Assembly (NCBI RefSeq): GCF_029360585.1
Contig: NZ_JAQZSJ010000022.1
Location: forward strand, 1 to 49,032
Reading direction: 5' to 3'
DNA length: 49,032 bases
Origin: Cohnella caldifontis
Lineage (GTDB): Bacteria; Bacillota; Bacilli; Paenibacillales; Paenibacillaceae
Part shown: positions 17,963 to 25,495 of the stretch, piece by piece
Layout: each line of letters starts with the position of its first letter
Position numbering within the stretch: position 1 is the stretch's first letter
The notes under the pieces: generated by a model
The model's database searches: none
What the model was told of the DNA's origin: nothing
The model's input: the letters and a program-made list of their open reading frames with translations, nothing else
Position numbers and translations under genes: made by a program

Positions 17963-18795
17963 CCTTTTCGCTCCCTATGGCGCATCAGTCTCCTCAGCCA
18001 TGGCCGATCCGTTCTCTGCAAACGTTCCTGCCAATTCAAACGGTGCAACAGCGGGCCGGCGACCGAATCGAATGCCGACGTTTCTTTGCCCTGCGAGGCC
18101 AGCCATTCGTCCAACCTGCCGCTGTCCAGCTGAAGATGGATGCTCTCCGCCAGCTTCAATTCCGCAAACGAAGAGCAACCGGTTTCTTTGCGGATCTCCT
18201 TCATTCCGAATCCTCCCGTCGATCGTTGGTTTCCTTGCAGGAGAACCAGACCGAAGCTCTCGGGCGAAAGGCCGAACATCGCGCCGACCTGCCCCGTCCA
18301 CCTTCGAACGTCCTCCTGAAAATGGCTTAAGCTTCCCGTCGTCACGAGATAACGGTGATCGGCTTCCTTCATCGCGCATACCGTCGCCGCGTTGTCCCAG
18401 TACGCGCTGACGTCCGCCACGGTTAGATCGAACGCTTGGCGGGACGCCGCCAGCAGCGTTTCCATGTCCTGCGGCTCGTAATATTCCGCCTGTTCCCTGG
18501 CCATATTGCCGAACAGGACGTGCAAACCTCCCAATCGGGGCGAACCGAAAGCGTATTGCCGCAGCTTGTCCGCGGTAAGCGTGCCGGCGCGAAGCTCGGG
18601 CCGGAGTCCGTCCAGAGTGACCTGCGGCTTGTCGACGCCCAAATACAGGTGCGTTTTGGCGCTTTTCAAATTCAGGCACAGAAAGCCGATTTTCCGTCCG
18701 CTTCGGGCGGCGATCCGGTAGGCGCTCCCGAACGCGGCAAGGGTCGTCCCGATATTGGGCGTGGAGCCCGCGAAGACCGCCAGTTTCCCGTTCAA
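17959..18795 (-). CDS. CpaE/TadZ-like P-loop protein
   Basis: 278 aa from a TTG at 18795 that overlaps the upstream stop codon as TTGA; GGAAGGGG lies about 10 nt upstream, and the 34 in-frame codons before it fall inside the previous gene. MinD/CpaE-like fold with a deviant nucleotide-binding loop AGSTPNIGTT (9-18): the Walker lysine is absent, as in other TadZ/CpaE proteins. DLTVADVSAYWDN is the strand-2 switch region. It probably localises the Tad machine at the membrane or pole rather than hydrolysing ATP strongly. Confidence 0.82.
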   Translation of the reverse strand: MNGKLAVFAGSTPNIGTTLAAFGSAYRIAARSGRKIGFLCLNLKSAKTHLYLGVDKPQVTLDGLRPELRAGTLTADKLRQYAFGSPRLGGLHVLFGNMAREQAEYYEPQDMETLLAASRQAFDLTVADVSAYWDNAATVCAMKEADHRYLVTTGSLSHFQEDVRRWTGQVGAMFGLSPESFGLVLLQGNQRSTGGFGMKEIRKETGCSSFAELKLAESIHLQLDSGRLDEWLASQGKETSAFDSVAGPLLHRLNWQERLQRTDRPWLRRLMRHRERKG

Positions 18796-19514
18796 CGTCC
18801 CGCATCCCCTTCCGCGACCGGCCGAAGGGAAGCCGAGTCGAACGCCACGACCAGCTTGGCTTCGCCCGACTTGCACGCCGCGTCGAGGGACAGCCACTGC
18901 TCCTCGCTCAAATTCAAGTTGATCGCGTCGATCGCCCCGTTCGCGTCCCGTCTGGAGGCATACATGCTTTCCTTGTCGCCGTTCGCCATGGAAAGGAGGT
19001 TCGGATTTTTGGGATTGTCGATTTCCAAGTTCGCGGCGCTTTTCACCCCGGCGACGACCACCGGATTCGGAAACAGCCGGCGGGAGGACGAGTCGGCGCC
19101 GGACACATACACGATGGCCAAGTCCCCGGCCCGAATGCCGCTCGAGATCGATTTGACGTATTCGCGCGGAATCTGAAACGTCGCCTCCCCAGGTCCCGGC
19201 AACAGCCGATAACGGTCAAGCTTCCAACGGAGCAGCGGCTCTCCGGCCCCGAGCGGCACGGATACTTCCATTCCGGCCGCCTCGTTCAGATCGGTCATCA
19301 TCTCCTCCGTCAGCGCGCTCCGGGGAATCGGCTTCGTCTCCAATTGGTCGGCGGACAGCCGGACTCCCGCGGGAACGAACTGCCTGGGAACGACGACCAT
19401 CAGCGATTCCTGCTGCCTCAGCTGGCGAAGCTGCACCCAGTAGACGCCGTACACGAGCATGCCCGAGAGCACGGCGGCCGAAAGGCTGATCGCCATTTGC
19501 CTTTTGCGATTCAT
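18792..19514 (-). CDS. CpaB/RcpC-like SAF-domain protein
   Basis: 240 aa from the ATG at 19514 (GGGGTGATGG upstream). One N-terminal transmembrane helix (7-27) and an extracytoplasmic SAF domain (VVVPRQFVPAGVRLSADQLE ... PIPRSAL) of the CpaB/RcpC type. In didermic bacteria CpaB works with the secretin; here, with no outer membrane, it may line the wall-spanning part of the pilus machine. First gene of the operon; its upstream leader contains a terminator hairpin (see 19536-19583). Confidence 0.85.
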   Translation of the reverse strand: MNRKRQMAISLSAAVLSGMLVYGVYWVQLRQLRQQESLMVVVPRQFVPAGVRLSADQLETKPIPRSALTEEMMTDLNEAAGMEVSVPLGAGEPLLRWKLDRYRLLPGPGEATFQIPREYVKSISSGIRAGDLAIVYVSGADSSSRRLFPNPVVVAGVKSAANLEIDNPKNPNLLSMANGDKESMYASRRDANGAIDAINLNLSEEQWLSLDAACKSGEAKLVVAFDSASLRPVAEGDAGR

Positions 19515-19535
19515 TCCATCACCCCGTATTCGTCG

Positions 19536-19583
19536 AAAAATAAAAAACGCAGGCAAAGGAGAGACATTCTCCTTGGCCTGCGT
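19536..19583 (-). terminator. Terminator hairpin in the tad operon leader (attenuator)
   Basis: Reading the minus strand, an 8-bp plus 7-bp stem with one unpaired base (positions 19547-19583) is followed by TTTTTTATTTTT. It stands between the only visible promoter (19630-19658) and the first tad gene (start 19514). A competing 5-bp stem CTGCG/CGCAG (19578-19582 with 19588-19592) would block its 5' arm, and a third stem AGTGC/GCACT (19591-19595 with 19611-19615) would block that one. It could also simply end the MBL operon. Confidence 0.75.
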
Positions 19584-19623
19584 GCTTCGCAGTGCGTGAT
19601 CGCGATATAGGCACTTCTTGGTA
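19584..19623 (-). promoter_or_regulatory. Candidate attenuator/riboswitch leader of the tad operon
   Basis: About 40 nt of leader RNA lie between the predicted start of transcription and the terminator hairpin. They can fold into mutually exclusive small stems with the 5' side of the terminator. No match to the c-di-GMP-I or -II riboswitch consensus or any other aptamer I recognise. The existence of regulation is inference from promoter-terminator-gene order. Confidence 0.45.
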
Positions 19624-19629
19624 AGGCCC

Positions 19630-19658
19630 ACTATATCAAAAGCGCAACGGCGTGTAAA
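19630..19658 (-). promoter_or_regulatory. Tad operon promoter
   Basis: Minus-strand -35 TTTACA (19653-19658) and -10 TATAGT (19630-19635), each five of six to consensus, spacer exactly 17 bp. No other promoter-like sequence lies nearer to the first tad gene. Confidence 0.8.
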
Positions 19659-19687
19659 GACTTTTTTTGCATTTTTTAGAAAATTCC

Positions 19688-20317
19688 CTATCCCCGCACG
19701 AACGGATTTTCCCGCCGTTCCTCGCCGATCGTCGTATCCGGACCGTGACCGGGCAGCACGATGACGTTCTCCGGAAGCACGTACAGCTTTTCCCGGATCG
19801 AGCGGGTCAGCTGGTCCGCATTGCCGCCTGGAAGGTCCGTCCGTCCCACCGAACGTCGGAACAGGACGTCGCCCGCGAACAGCAGGTCCCCGCAAAGAAA
19901 CGAGGCGCCGCCCGGCGAATGCCCCGGCGTATGGAGCACCCGGAACGTCTCTCCCAGCAGCTGCAGTTCATCGCCGTCCTTCAACAGATGGTCCGGCGCG
20001 CGGCCGGACACGGGCGGACCGGCTTCCGGCCACAGCAGGGATCCGTTCTTGGCGGGATCCGACAGCCAGTCTTTCTCCGCGGCGTGCAAATACACGGGGC
20101 ACCCGAATCGCTCCCGGACCGCTTCGACGCCCCCGATATGGTCGAAATGGGCGTGCGTGAGCAGCACGGCTTCGACCTCGTAAGACTCCAGACGGCGCAG
20201 CAGCGTTGGGTCCGGGGTGCCGGGATCGATGACGACGGCGCGCTTGCGCTCCGCGTCCGTCACGAGGTAGGCGTTCGTGGCCAGCGGCCCGAGCGGGAAA
20301 GTTTGGAACGTGAGCAT
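19688..20317 (-). CDS. MBL-fold hydrolase, YqgX/glyoxalase II-like
   Basis: 209 aa metallo-beta-lactamase fold with the full ligand set: THAHFDH (HxHxDH), HTPGHSPGG, FAGDVLF and LPGHGPDT. Length and motifs match YqgX-type small hydrolases of Bacilli, related to glyoxalase II; the substrate (glutathione-free thioester such as a bacillithiol conjugate) is inference. It lies 6 nt after the thioredoxin-like gene and is likely co-transcribed with it. Confidence 0.9.
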   Translation of the reverse strand: MLTFQTFPLGPLATNAYLVTDAERKRAVVIDPGTPDPTLLRRLESYEVEAVLLTHAHFDHIGGVEAVRERFGCPVYLHAAEKDWLSDPAKNGSLLWPEAGPPVSGRAPDHLLKDGDELQLLGETFRVLHTPGHSPGGASFLCGDLLFAGDVLFRRSVGRTDLPGGNADQLTRSIREKLYVLPENVIVLPGHGPDTTIGEERRENPFVRG

Positions 20318-20323
20318 CGGCCA

Positions 20324-20890
20324 TTACACCCGCGACAGCAGGTCGCGCAGCTCCTGCAGCACGAGCGTCTGGTAGCCGGTGCCTTCGCCGTAGCGGCGCA
20401 TGATTTCCTGGCGGGCCGCTTTCAGATTGTCCTGGTAATCCGGCGCTTCGCGGTCCGGATTGTCCCGCTTGAACTCGACCATCGGCTCTTGAACGTACTG
20501 CGGACGCGGCCCCCACTTGCCTAAAATCACGCCGCCCGTATCGACGATGAACACGACGGGAATGGATCGACCGCCCAACGTCAGGTGCTGATCCATTAAA
20601 TCCAGATGCTCTTCCATGATGAGGATGCGGGTCGGAATGCCCGCGGTTTCCATGGCCCGCAGCACGACCGGCACGTTGCGCACGACGTCCCCGCACCAGT
20701 CCGCCGCCAAAATGGCGCAGCGCAAGTCGTCCCTATGGTTCAGCGATTCGAAAAATTCCCGAAGTTCCTCGTCCGGCCACGCGAAGTTGTCGTACCAACC
20801 CGCGAAAGCGTCCTGGTTTTTGGTCATGCCGTCCCGGAATTGCTTCGGATCGATGCCTTCGCTCCATTTGTTGCCGATTTGCGTGTTCAT
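20324..20890 (-). CDS. Thioredoxin-like protein lacking the second active-site Cys
   Basis: About 188 aa from the ATG at 20890 (GAGGCG 6 nt upstream; a longer in-frame start at 20914 is less likely). Thioredoxin fold of the family common in Bacilli with motif AADWCGDV, i.e. W-C-G-D instead of CxxC, and the cis-Pro in RSIPVVFIVD. A dithiol reductase function is therefore unlikely; monothiol or scaffold roles are possible. It lies downstream of DedA and directly upstream of the MBL hydrolase. Confidence 0.85.
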   Translation of the reverse strand: MNTQIGNKWSEGIDPKQFRDGMTKNQDAFAGWYDNFAWPDEELREFFESLNHRDDLRCAILAADWCGDVVRNVPVVLRAMETAGIPTRILIMEEHLDLMDQHLTLGGRSIPVVFIVDTGGVILGKWGPRPQYVQEPMVEFKRDNPDREAPDYQDNLKAARQEIMRRYGEGTGYQTLVLQELRDLLSRV

Positions 20891-20958
20891 GCCGATCGCC
20901 TCATTTCTGATCAATTGAAGGTAACGCGATTAGACGAAAATGACCGTAGCCGGCTGCG

Positions 20959-21570
20959 TTAGGCCGTTTTTTTGCTGCGGCTCCGCCAAATGGCGTAAAC
21001 AAGGTAAAGAACGAACAGCGCGAGCGCCGCCGGGATGATGATATGCGTGTACGGCGCCGCTTTCTCGCCGATTTGCTCCCAATTGTCGCCCAGCTCCCGG
21101 CCCAGAATCACGAACAAGATGGACCACGGGATCGAGGCGATCAAGGTCAGCAGCGTATACACGGTGAAATTCATGCGCGCCATGCCGGCCGGGATCGAAA
21201 TGACCTGCCGCATGACCGGAACGAAGCGCGCCGTGAACACGATGACCGGTCCGTACCGCTCGAACCAGCGCTCCGCGAGGTCGACGTGTTTTTCTTTGAT
21301 ATGCAGGAACTTCCCGTACTTGAGCAAAAACGGCCTTCCGCCGTATCTTCCGATCGCGTACAGCAGCCATTGCTGGATCAGCGCGCCCAGCGTGCCGCAA
21401 ATCACGGCTCCGAGCGTCGTGATCTGCCCCTGCGAGACCAGATAGCCGCCGTAGGAAAGCACGATTTCGCTGGGAATGACTTCGATCGCCAGCCCGATGA
21501 CGATGCCGAAATACCCGAGATTCTCCAACCACTGCAAAATTTGTGCCAGTACGTCATGGATCACGCCCAT
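20959..21570 (-). CDS. DedA family membrane protein
   Basis: About 203 aa from the ATG at 21570. DedA/SNARE-associated (VTT) fold with IEVIPSEIVLSYGGYLV near the N-terminus, the amphipathic GRYGGRPFLLKYGKFL stretch and the conserved FTARFVPVMRQVISIPAG motif, then C-terminal helices. DedA proteins act as lipid-carrier (undecaprenyl phosphate or phospholipid) flippases in membrane homeostasis. Longer starts (21600, 21687) are in frame, but a TAGAAT -10 at 21617-21622 would leave no room for them. Confidence 0.92.
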   Translation of the reverse strand: MGVIHDVLAQILQWLENLGYFGIVIGLAIEVIPSEIVLSYGGYLVSQGQITTLGAVICGTLGALIQQWLLYAIGRYGGRPFLLKYGKFLHIKEKHVDLAERWFERYGPVIVFTARFVPVMRQVISIPAGMARMNFTVYTLLTLIASIPWSILFVILGRELGDNWEQIGEKAAPYTHIIIPAALALFVLYLVYAIWRSRSKKTA

Positions 21571-21680
21571 TCCCGCGGCAGCACCTGCTTTCTCTCCCAT
21601 TTCCAAAGCTTTTCTTATTCTAGCACAGCCTGGGACGGGGATTCCAGCCGACGAAGGTTTTGGAAGACTTTCGAGCGGGC

Positions 21681-21710
21681 TTGTCATGCGCGGACGGGCC
21701 CACGCATAGA
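21681..21710 (+). promoter_or_regulatory. Candidate promoter of the cupredoxin gene
   Basis: -35 TTGTCA (21681-21686) and a weak -10 CATAGA (21705-21710) with an 18-bp spacer, 40 bp upstream of the ATG. Confidence 0.35.
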
Positions 21711-21749
21711 CATCGGATAGAGGGACAAAGTCGAGGAGGGATTTACGGA

Positions 21750-22214
21750 ATGAACAAAGTGGTCTTTATCGACCGCAAGAAAATGCAGCTGTACGCCTTT
21801 TTGGCGGTGGCGGTCATTTTGGCGGGGGCTTATATCGGCTGGCAGCAGTCCAAACCCGCATCGTCGGCGCCCGCTCCTGCCGCCGCGTCCTCGGAAGGCA
21901 CGCAAGTCCGCCAGCTCGTCACCGGCGAGTTCACGACCACGTTGGACGGCAAGCAACTGGAATCGTACCGATGGGATCCGGGAACGGTCATCGTGAAAAA
22001 AGGCGTGCCGGTCGAGCTTCGCATCACGGGGGTCAACGGGCAATCCCATCCGTTCGTGATCGAAGGGCTGGACATTTCCGGCGAGGTGCATAAAGGCAAA
22101 ACGACGGTCGTCCGCTTCACGCCGAAAACGGCAGGCACTTATGCGATCATTTGCGAGACCCACAACGATCCTTCGGAAGGCATTCCGATGGTCGGTTACC
22201 TGGTCGTCCAATAA
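21750..22214 (+). CDS. Membrane-anchored cupredoxin-like protein
   Basis: 154 aa. An N-terminal helix (about 13-31, signal anchor without a lipobox) is followed by an Ala/Ser/Pro linker and a cupredoxin domain (about 55-154). Type 1 copper ligands are all present: H100 (QSHPF), C135 (IICET), H138 and M147 (IPMVGYL). It should be an extracytoplasmic copper-binding electron carrier or copper-handling protein. The start has GGAGGG 9 nt upstream; in-frame sequence back to 21660 lies in the promoter region. Its terminator has been split by an insertion. Confidence 0.9.
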   Translation: MNKVVFIDRKKMQLYAFLAVAVILAGAYIGWQQSKPASSAPAPAAASSEGTQVRQLVTGEFTTTLDGKQLESYRWDPGTVIVKKGVPVELRITGVNGQSHPFVIEGLDISGEVHKGKTTVVRFTPKTAGTYAIICETHNDPSEGIPMVGYLVVQ

Positions 22215-22218
22215 CGAA

Positions 22219-22237
22219 AGCGCCCCTCGCGGGCGCT
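22219..22237. terminator. Left copy of the duplicated terminator palindrome
   Basis: AGCGCCC-CTCGC-GGGCGCT, a 7-bp stem directly after the cupredoxin stop. It lacks a T-run, because the sequence after it is the inserted element; the A-run on its left is retained. Confidence 0.7.
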
Positions 22238-22494
22238 CAGCCTGTTGGCGAAGCCGTTACCAGGATTCCTCGACCCCCTGGGGGAAAACATCAACAGAGC
22301 AGATGATTTGATGATTCTGTTTGAAATTTCGAATACATTTCACTCTGTGGCCCCTAAGTCGAGGATTGTATGCGATTTTTCATATAGAATACCGACGAAT
22401 TGCAGTTATACCAATATTTGAACGCGAAAAATCGAATATAAAATAATAAATAGCTTCTGCAAATCAGCATGTTGAAGGTTCTTCAACAGCCTGG
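22238..22494. mobile_element. 257-bp MITE-like insertion inside the cupredoxin terminator
   Basis: The segment is AT-rich against its surroundings and has no ORF of note. It is bounded by imperfect terminal inverted repeats (left CAGCCTGTTGGCGAA, right complement CAGGCTGTTGAAGAA) and flanked by an exact 18-bp duplication of a palindrome (22220-22237 and 22495-22512). Inside are two inverted repeats: TCCTCGAC/GTCGAGGA (22267-22274 and 22358-22365) and CGATTTTTC/GAAAAATCG (22373-22381 and 22426-22434). It is non-autonomous; the parent transposon family is not certain. Confidence 0.6.
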
Positions 22495-22519
22495 GCGCCC
22501 CTCGCGGGCGCTTTTTTTG
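22495..22519 (+). terminator. Right copy of the duplicated terminator
   Basis: The same 18-bp GCGCCC-CTCGC-GGGCGC palindrome followed by TTTTTTTG. This is presumably the functional cupredoxin terminator, now 280 bp after the gene. Confidence 0.85.
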
Positions 22520-22766
22520 TACCGTTGCCCAATTGGACGTTCGATTGGACACGCGCGGGTTTCGGAGAAAGGGAGGTGCATCCCGAGCTGAAACGCTCGT
22601 TCCACTACTGTACGCTCCAACCGCAAGATTTGAACTTACAGGCCCGGCATCGACATTCCGGTCGATCCCCTTTCTCCTCCGATCCGTTTCCGGCGCTTGC
22701 TGGACGGCGGTTGCCGAATCCCCCCGATCCGCATAGGGTATGGCAGGAAAGCGAGGTGCGGCCGAA
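22520..22766. other. Intergenic region with no supported gene
   Basis: About 250 bp between the terminator and the small gene at 22767. Open frames here start with poor codons and have no recognisable product. A short inverted repeat ATCGAC/GTCGAT lies near 22649-22666. I see no convincing promoter. Confidence 0.5.
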
Positions 22767-23081
22767 ATGATACGGGAGAATCAGGAAAAGCACGCAGCAT
22801 CGCTGCCCACTCCCCGGGGGATCCGGAGGGCGTGCGGAAAGGAACTGTACCGGACGCTCAAACGGTTGAAGCATTACGTGCCGGAGGAAAAGGTGCAGGA
22901 AGCCGTCGAACTTTACTATAAGCGGGTCGTCGGCCATTTGGAGTGGATCGCGCAAAACCACAGCAACCGCAAGCGGCTGGCGGATTGGTGGGACGAAGCG
23001 GTGTGCGGCGAAATCGCGAAACTGTGGGGCGTGGACCGGGACCGTCTGTCGAGAGCTTTCCGCGACGCGTTCGGGGGGTGA
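22767..23081 (+). CDS. Small conserved protein of unknown function
   Basis: 104 aa from the ATG at 22767, with GCGAGGTG 8 nt upstream; an in-frame ATG at 22740 lacks a good site. The protein is charged and helical, with RRACGKELYRTLKRL, YYKRVVGHLEWI and the Trp-rich LADWWDEAVCGEIAKLWGVD. I recall similar small proteins in Paenibacillus genomes but know no function. Codon use is like neighbouring genes. It ends at a 12-bp perfect hairpin. Confidence 0.7.
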   Translation: MIRENQEKHAASLPTPRGIRRACGKELYRTLKRLKHYVPEEKVQEAVELYYKRVVGHLEWIAQNHSNRKRLADWWDEAVCGEIAKLWGVDRDRLSRAFRDAFGG

Positions 23082-23083
23082 CG

Positions 23084-23117
23084 CGCGAATCGGCAGCAAA
23101 TGGCTTGCCGATTCGCG
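23084..23117. terminator. 12-bp perfect hairpin after the small gene
   Basis: CGCGAATCGGCA pairs perfectly with TGCCGATTCGCG round a 10-nt loop, 2 nt after the stop codon. No T-run follows on either strand, so termination would be inefficient or of another kind. Confidence 0.55.
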
Positions 23118-23281
23118 TTCGTGAGGTAACTAGGGATCGGCGGAAACATGCGGCTTTTGCGCATTGTTCCGCCAGGCTCTTAGGTGCAGGCTATCATGTG
23201 TAGACGATCGCGCGTGACTCAGCAGTTCAGGGTTCATGATCCTATCGATAAATGGCTAACCGAAAAATCGGCTTGATAGAG

Positions 23282-25477
23282 TCACCGGCCCGGCCTGTCC
23301 AGCGTATCCAGAAGCTGCCGGGCTTGATCGCCCCAATCCGTCGTCCCCTCGGCCAGCCGTGCCAGGAGCCCCCTTGCCTCGTCCAAACGGCCGAGCTCCG
23401 CATAGGCTCGAGCGGCGTGGTATTCCGCGGCGTCCGTCATCTCGAACCTCCGATCGTTGGCCGGATGGTCCATCGCCTCCACTTGTTGCGCGAGACGCCG
23501 GTATTCCTCGTAGAACGAAACGGCGGCTTCCGAGGCCATGCGGGCTTCCGCGTCCCGGTCCTGAAAACGGAGCGCGTCCGCCAGCCGCATCATGCCGGCG
23601 ACCGCAGCGGTCTGCGCCTCCCGGTTGAACCGGTCGAGGCGCAGCGCCTCCCGCAGGCTCGTCTCCGCCTGCGCCTCAAGCCCCAGCTCGGCCTCCGCCA
23701 GGCCGAGCTGCAATTGCAGCGGCGCGGACGACGGCTCATACCGCCGTCCCGCCGCCAGCACGCTCGCCCGCTCCCCCGCAAGCGGCAGGAGCGGGGCGAG
23801 CGCCAGGCGAATCCGCCCATCGGCCGGATTCGCCGCAAGCGCCGCGCGCAGCTTCGCTTCGCGCGCGGCCGGGGCCGCCTCCCGGTCGGCGGCGGCGTAG
23901 GCGCGGGCGGCGGCATCCGCATGCCAAGCCGCCCAAGCGCCCCACGCCGACGCCCCGAGCAGCAGCGCGGCGGCCCCTCTAGCGGCCAGCCGCCGCAGAG
24001 CGCCCGGCGGCCGGGCCGCCTCCGTCGTCCGCTCAACGGAGGCAAACATCGCGATCCATGCCAAGAGCAGCAGCCAAGTCCATCCGTAGGACATGTCGAA
24101 GTCGACGGCCGCGTGAATCAGCAACACCGCTGCAGGGGCGATCGCCACGCGGCTATGGTTGTTTTTCCACATGCTCCATAATCCGTATGCCAACAAGCCG
24201 GCCAAACAGGCAAGACCGAGCATCCCCACGTCCAGCAAAACGTCCAGATACCCGTTGTGCACCTCGCTGCCGACATAGGGCAACGATTGGTATAGACCGA
24301 ACAAAGACCCCCAGCCGTCCCCGCCCCAGCCGAGCCAGGGAGAGTCCCGGAATAGGTTCCATCCGTCCCGGTAAAACAGCATCCGCGACGAAGCCGTTTC
24401 GTAGTTCCCCCCGGCCAGCCTGCCCCCCGGCAGCCAGCCGGACCGCCACGCATAGATCCCGGCAGCCAGCAGCAAACCCATGACCGGCCACAGGCTCTCC
24501 CAACCGATGGAGAGCCGGCGCGTATTTCCGTCCCGCCGTTCGAGCTTCTCCAACCAAAGCCCCATGGCGTACATCACGGCGATTCCCGCGATCAGCGCCG
24601 CCGCCGTCAATCCGCCTCCCCAGGCGGCGGATTCCTCCGTGCCGATCACCGCTCCGCGCGCCGCCGCCCAAGCGGCGACCGCCGTCCAGACGGCGGCCAG
24701 CGCGAGCCGGATCCGGGCCTGCCGGCCTCCGGCCAGCAGCAGCGCCAGCAAGAAGCCCGCCAGCAGCGCGGCTGTCGATCCCCGGGACTCCGTCAGCGCG
24801 AGAGCCCCTCCGTACGGAATCGAGAACAGGCTGGACAGAGCCAGCCGCACCCTGCTCGAACGGCCGCCTGTCCGATTGTCGGCCGTCCCCGCGTCGCTGC
24901 CCGCCCATATTTGCCACCATCGGAGCAGGAAAAAAGCGAGCGCGGCCCCGTAAGCATTCGGATACTGCAAAAACCCGGCCAGCCGAACGCCCGTTGCGGA
25001 AAGCTCCGGATCGTCGAAACGCTGCACGATATCCGGAAAAGACAGCACCCCGTACCAGCCCAGCCAACCCCCGAGCAGCAGGAACAATCCGGAAACGTGG
25101 ATCGCGGCTTCTCCCCACGGCCGGCTCCCCGGAAGCCGGCGCCAAACCGAGAGCGCCGCGAACCACCCGGCGAGCGCCGTCCATCGGAGCATCGCGTCGA
25201 CCGTCCCCTGCACGGAGGCCGGTCCGGACAACAGCGCGGCGCCGTAACAAGCCGCCATGGCGAGCGGCAGCAGCCAAACCAGCGGGTCTCCCGCATCCGC
25301 AGGCCGCGGCGGATGCCGCATGACGTACGCCGCGGCTGCGATCCCGGCCGCGAACAACGTCCATTCGATCCGATAGGCATCCGCATCGAAAAACCATCCG
25401 TACCTCCACGCCGCCAGTCCCATCACAGCCGCGATTCCCGCCGCTCCCGCCGCCCGAAGCGCCGTCCCCATTTTCAC
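23282..25477 (-). CDS. O-antigen ligase-like (Wzy_C) membrane protein with C-terminal TPR
   Basis: 731 aa, start GTG at 25477 with GGGGGG about 7 nt upstream. The first 490 residues hold about 12 hydrophobic helices and an extracytoplasmic loop with the Wzy_C-type sequence PWLGWGGDGWGSLFGLYQSL and EVHNGYLDVLLDVGMLG. The C-terminal 220 residues are Ala/Leu/Arg-rich TPR-like helices. The family transfers or polymerises lipid-linked glycans. The gene stands alone with no other polysaccharide gene next to it; an unusually Ala-rich composition goes with local GC above 70 per cent. Confidence 0.85.
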   Translation of the reverse strand: MKMGTALRAAGAAGIAAVMGLAAWRYGWFFDADAYRIEWTLFAAGIAAAAYVMRHPPRPADAGDPLVWLLPLAMAACYGAALLSGPASVQGTVDAMLRWTALAGWFAALSVWRRLPGSRPWGEAAIHVSGLFLLLGGWLGWYGVLSFPDIVQRFDDPELSATGVRLAGFLQYPNAYGAALAFFLLRWWQIWAGSDAGTADNRTGGRSSRVRLALSSLFSIPYGGALALTESRGSTAALLAGFLLALLLAGGRQARIRLALAAVWTAVAAWAAARGAVIGTEESAAWGGGLTAAALIAGIAVMYAMGLWLEKLERRDGNTRRLSIGWESLWPVMGLLLAAGIYAWRSGWLPGGRLAGGNYETASSRMLFYRDGWNLFRDSPWLGWGGDGWGSLFGLYQSLPYVGSEVHNGYLDVLLDVGMLGLACLAGLLAYGLWSMWKNNHSRVAIAPAAVLLIHAAVDFDMSYGWTWLLLLAWIAMFASVERTTEAARPPGALRRLAARGAAALLLGASAWGAWAAWHADAAARAYAAADREAAPAAREAKLRAALAANPADGRIRLALAPLLPLAGERASVLAAGRRYEPSSAPLQLQLGLAEAELGLEAQAETSLREALRLDRFNREAQTAAVAGMMRLADALRFQDRDAEARMASEAAVSFYEEYRRLAQQVEAMDHPANDRRFEMTDAAEYHAARAYAELGRLDEARGLLARLAEGTTDWGDQARQLLDTLDRPGR

Positions 25478-25495
25478 CCGTATGCCCCCCGAAAC

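Noticed and set aside
19584..19623. c-di-GMP-I riboswitch in the tad leader
   Set aside because: A short TCACGCAC resemblance exists, but the GAAA hairpin, GGACGCAAAGCC core and 3' half are absent and the leader is too short.
19515..19895. N-terminal extension of the SAF protein to 19895
   Set aside because: It would translate through the promoter and terminator hairpin and contains no membrane or SAF sequence; the ATG at 19514 gives a normal protein.
22525..22766. 81-codon plus-strand frame upstream of the small gene
   Set aside because: It needs a TTG start without a ribosome binding site, is rich in Pro/Arg/His as antisense or non-coding high-GC frames are, and runs into the site of the real start at 22767.
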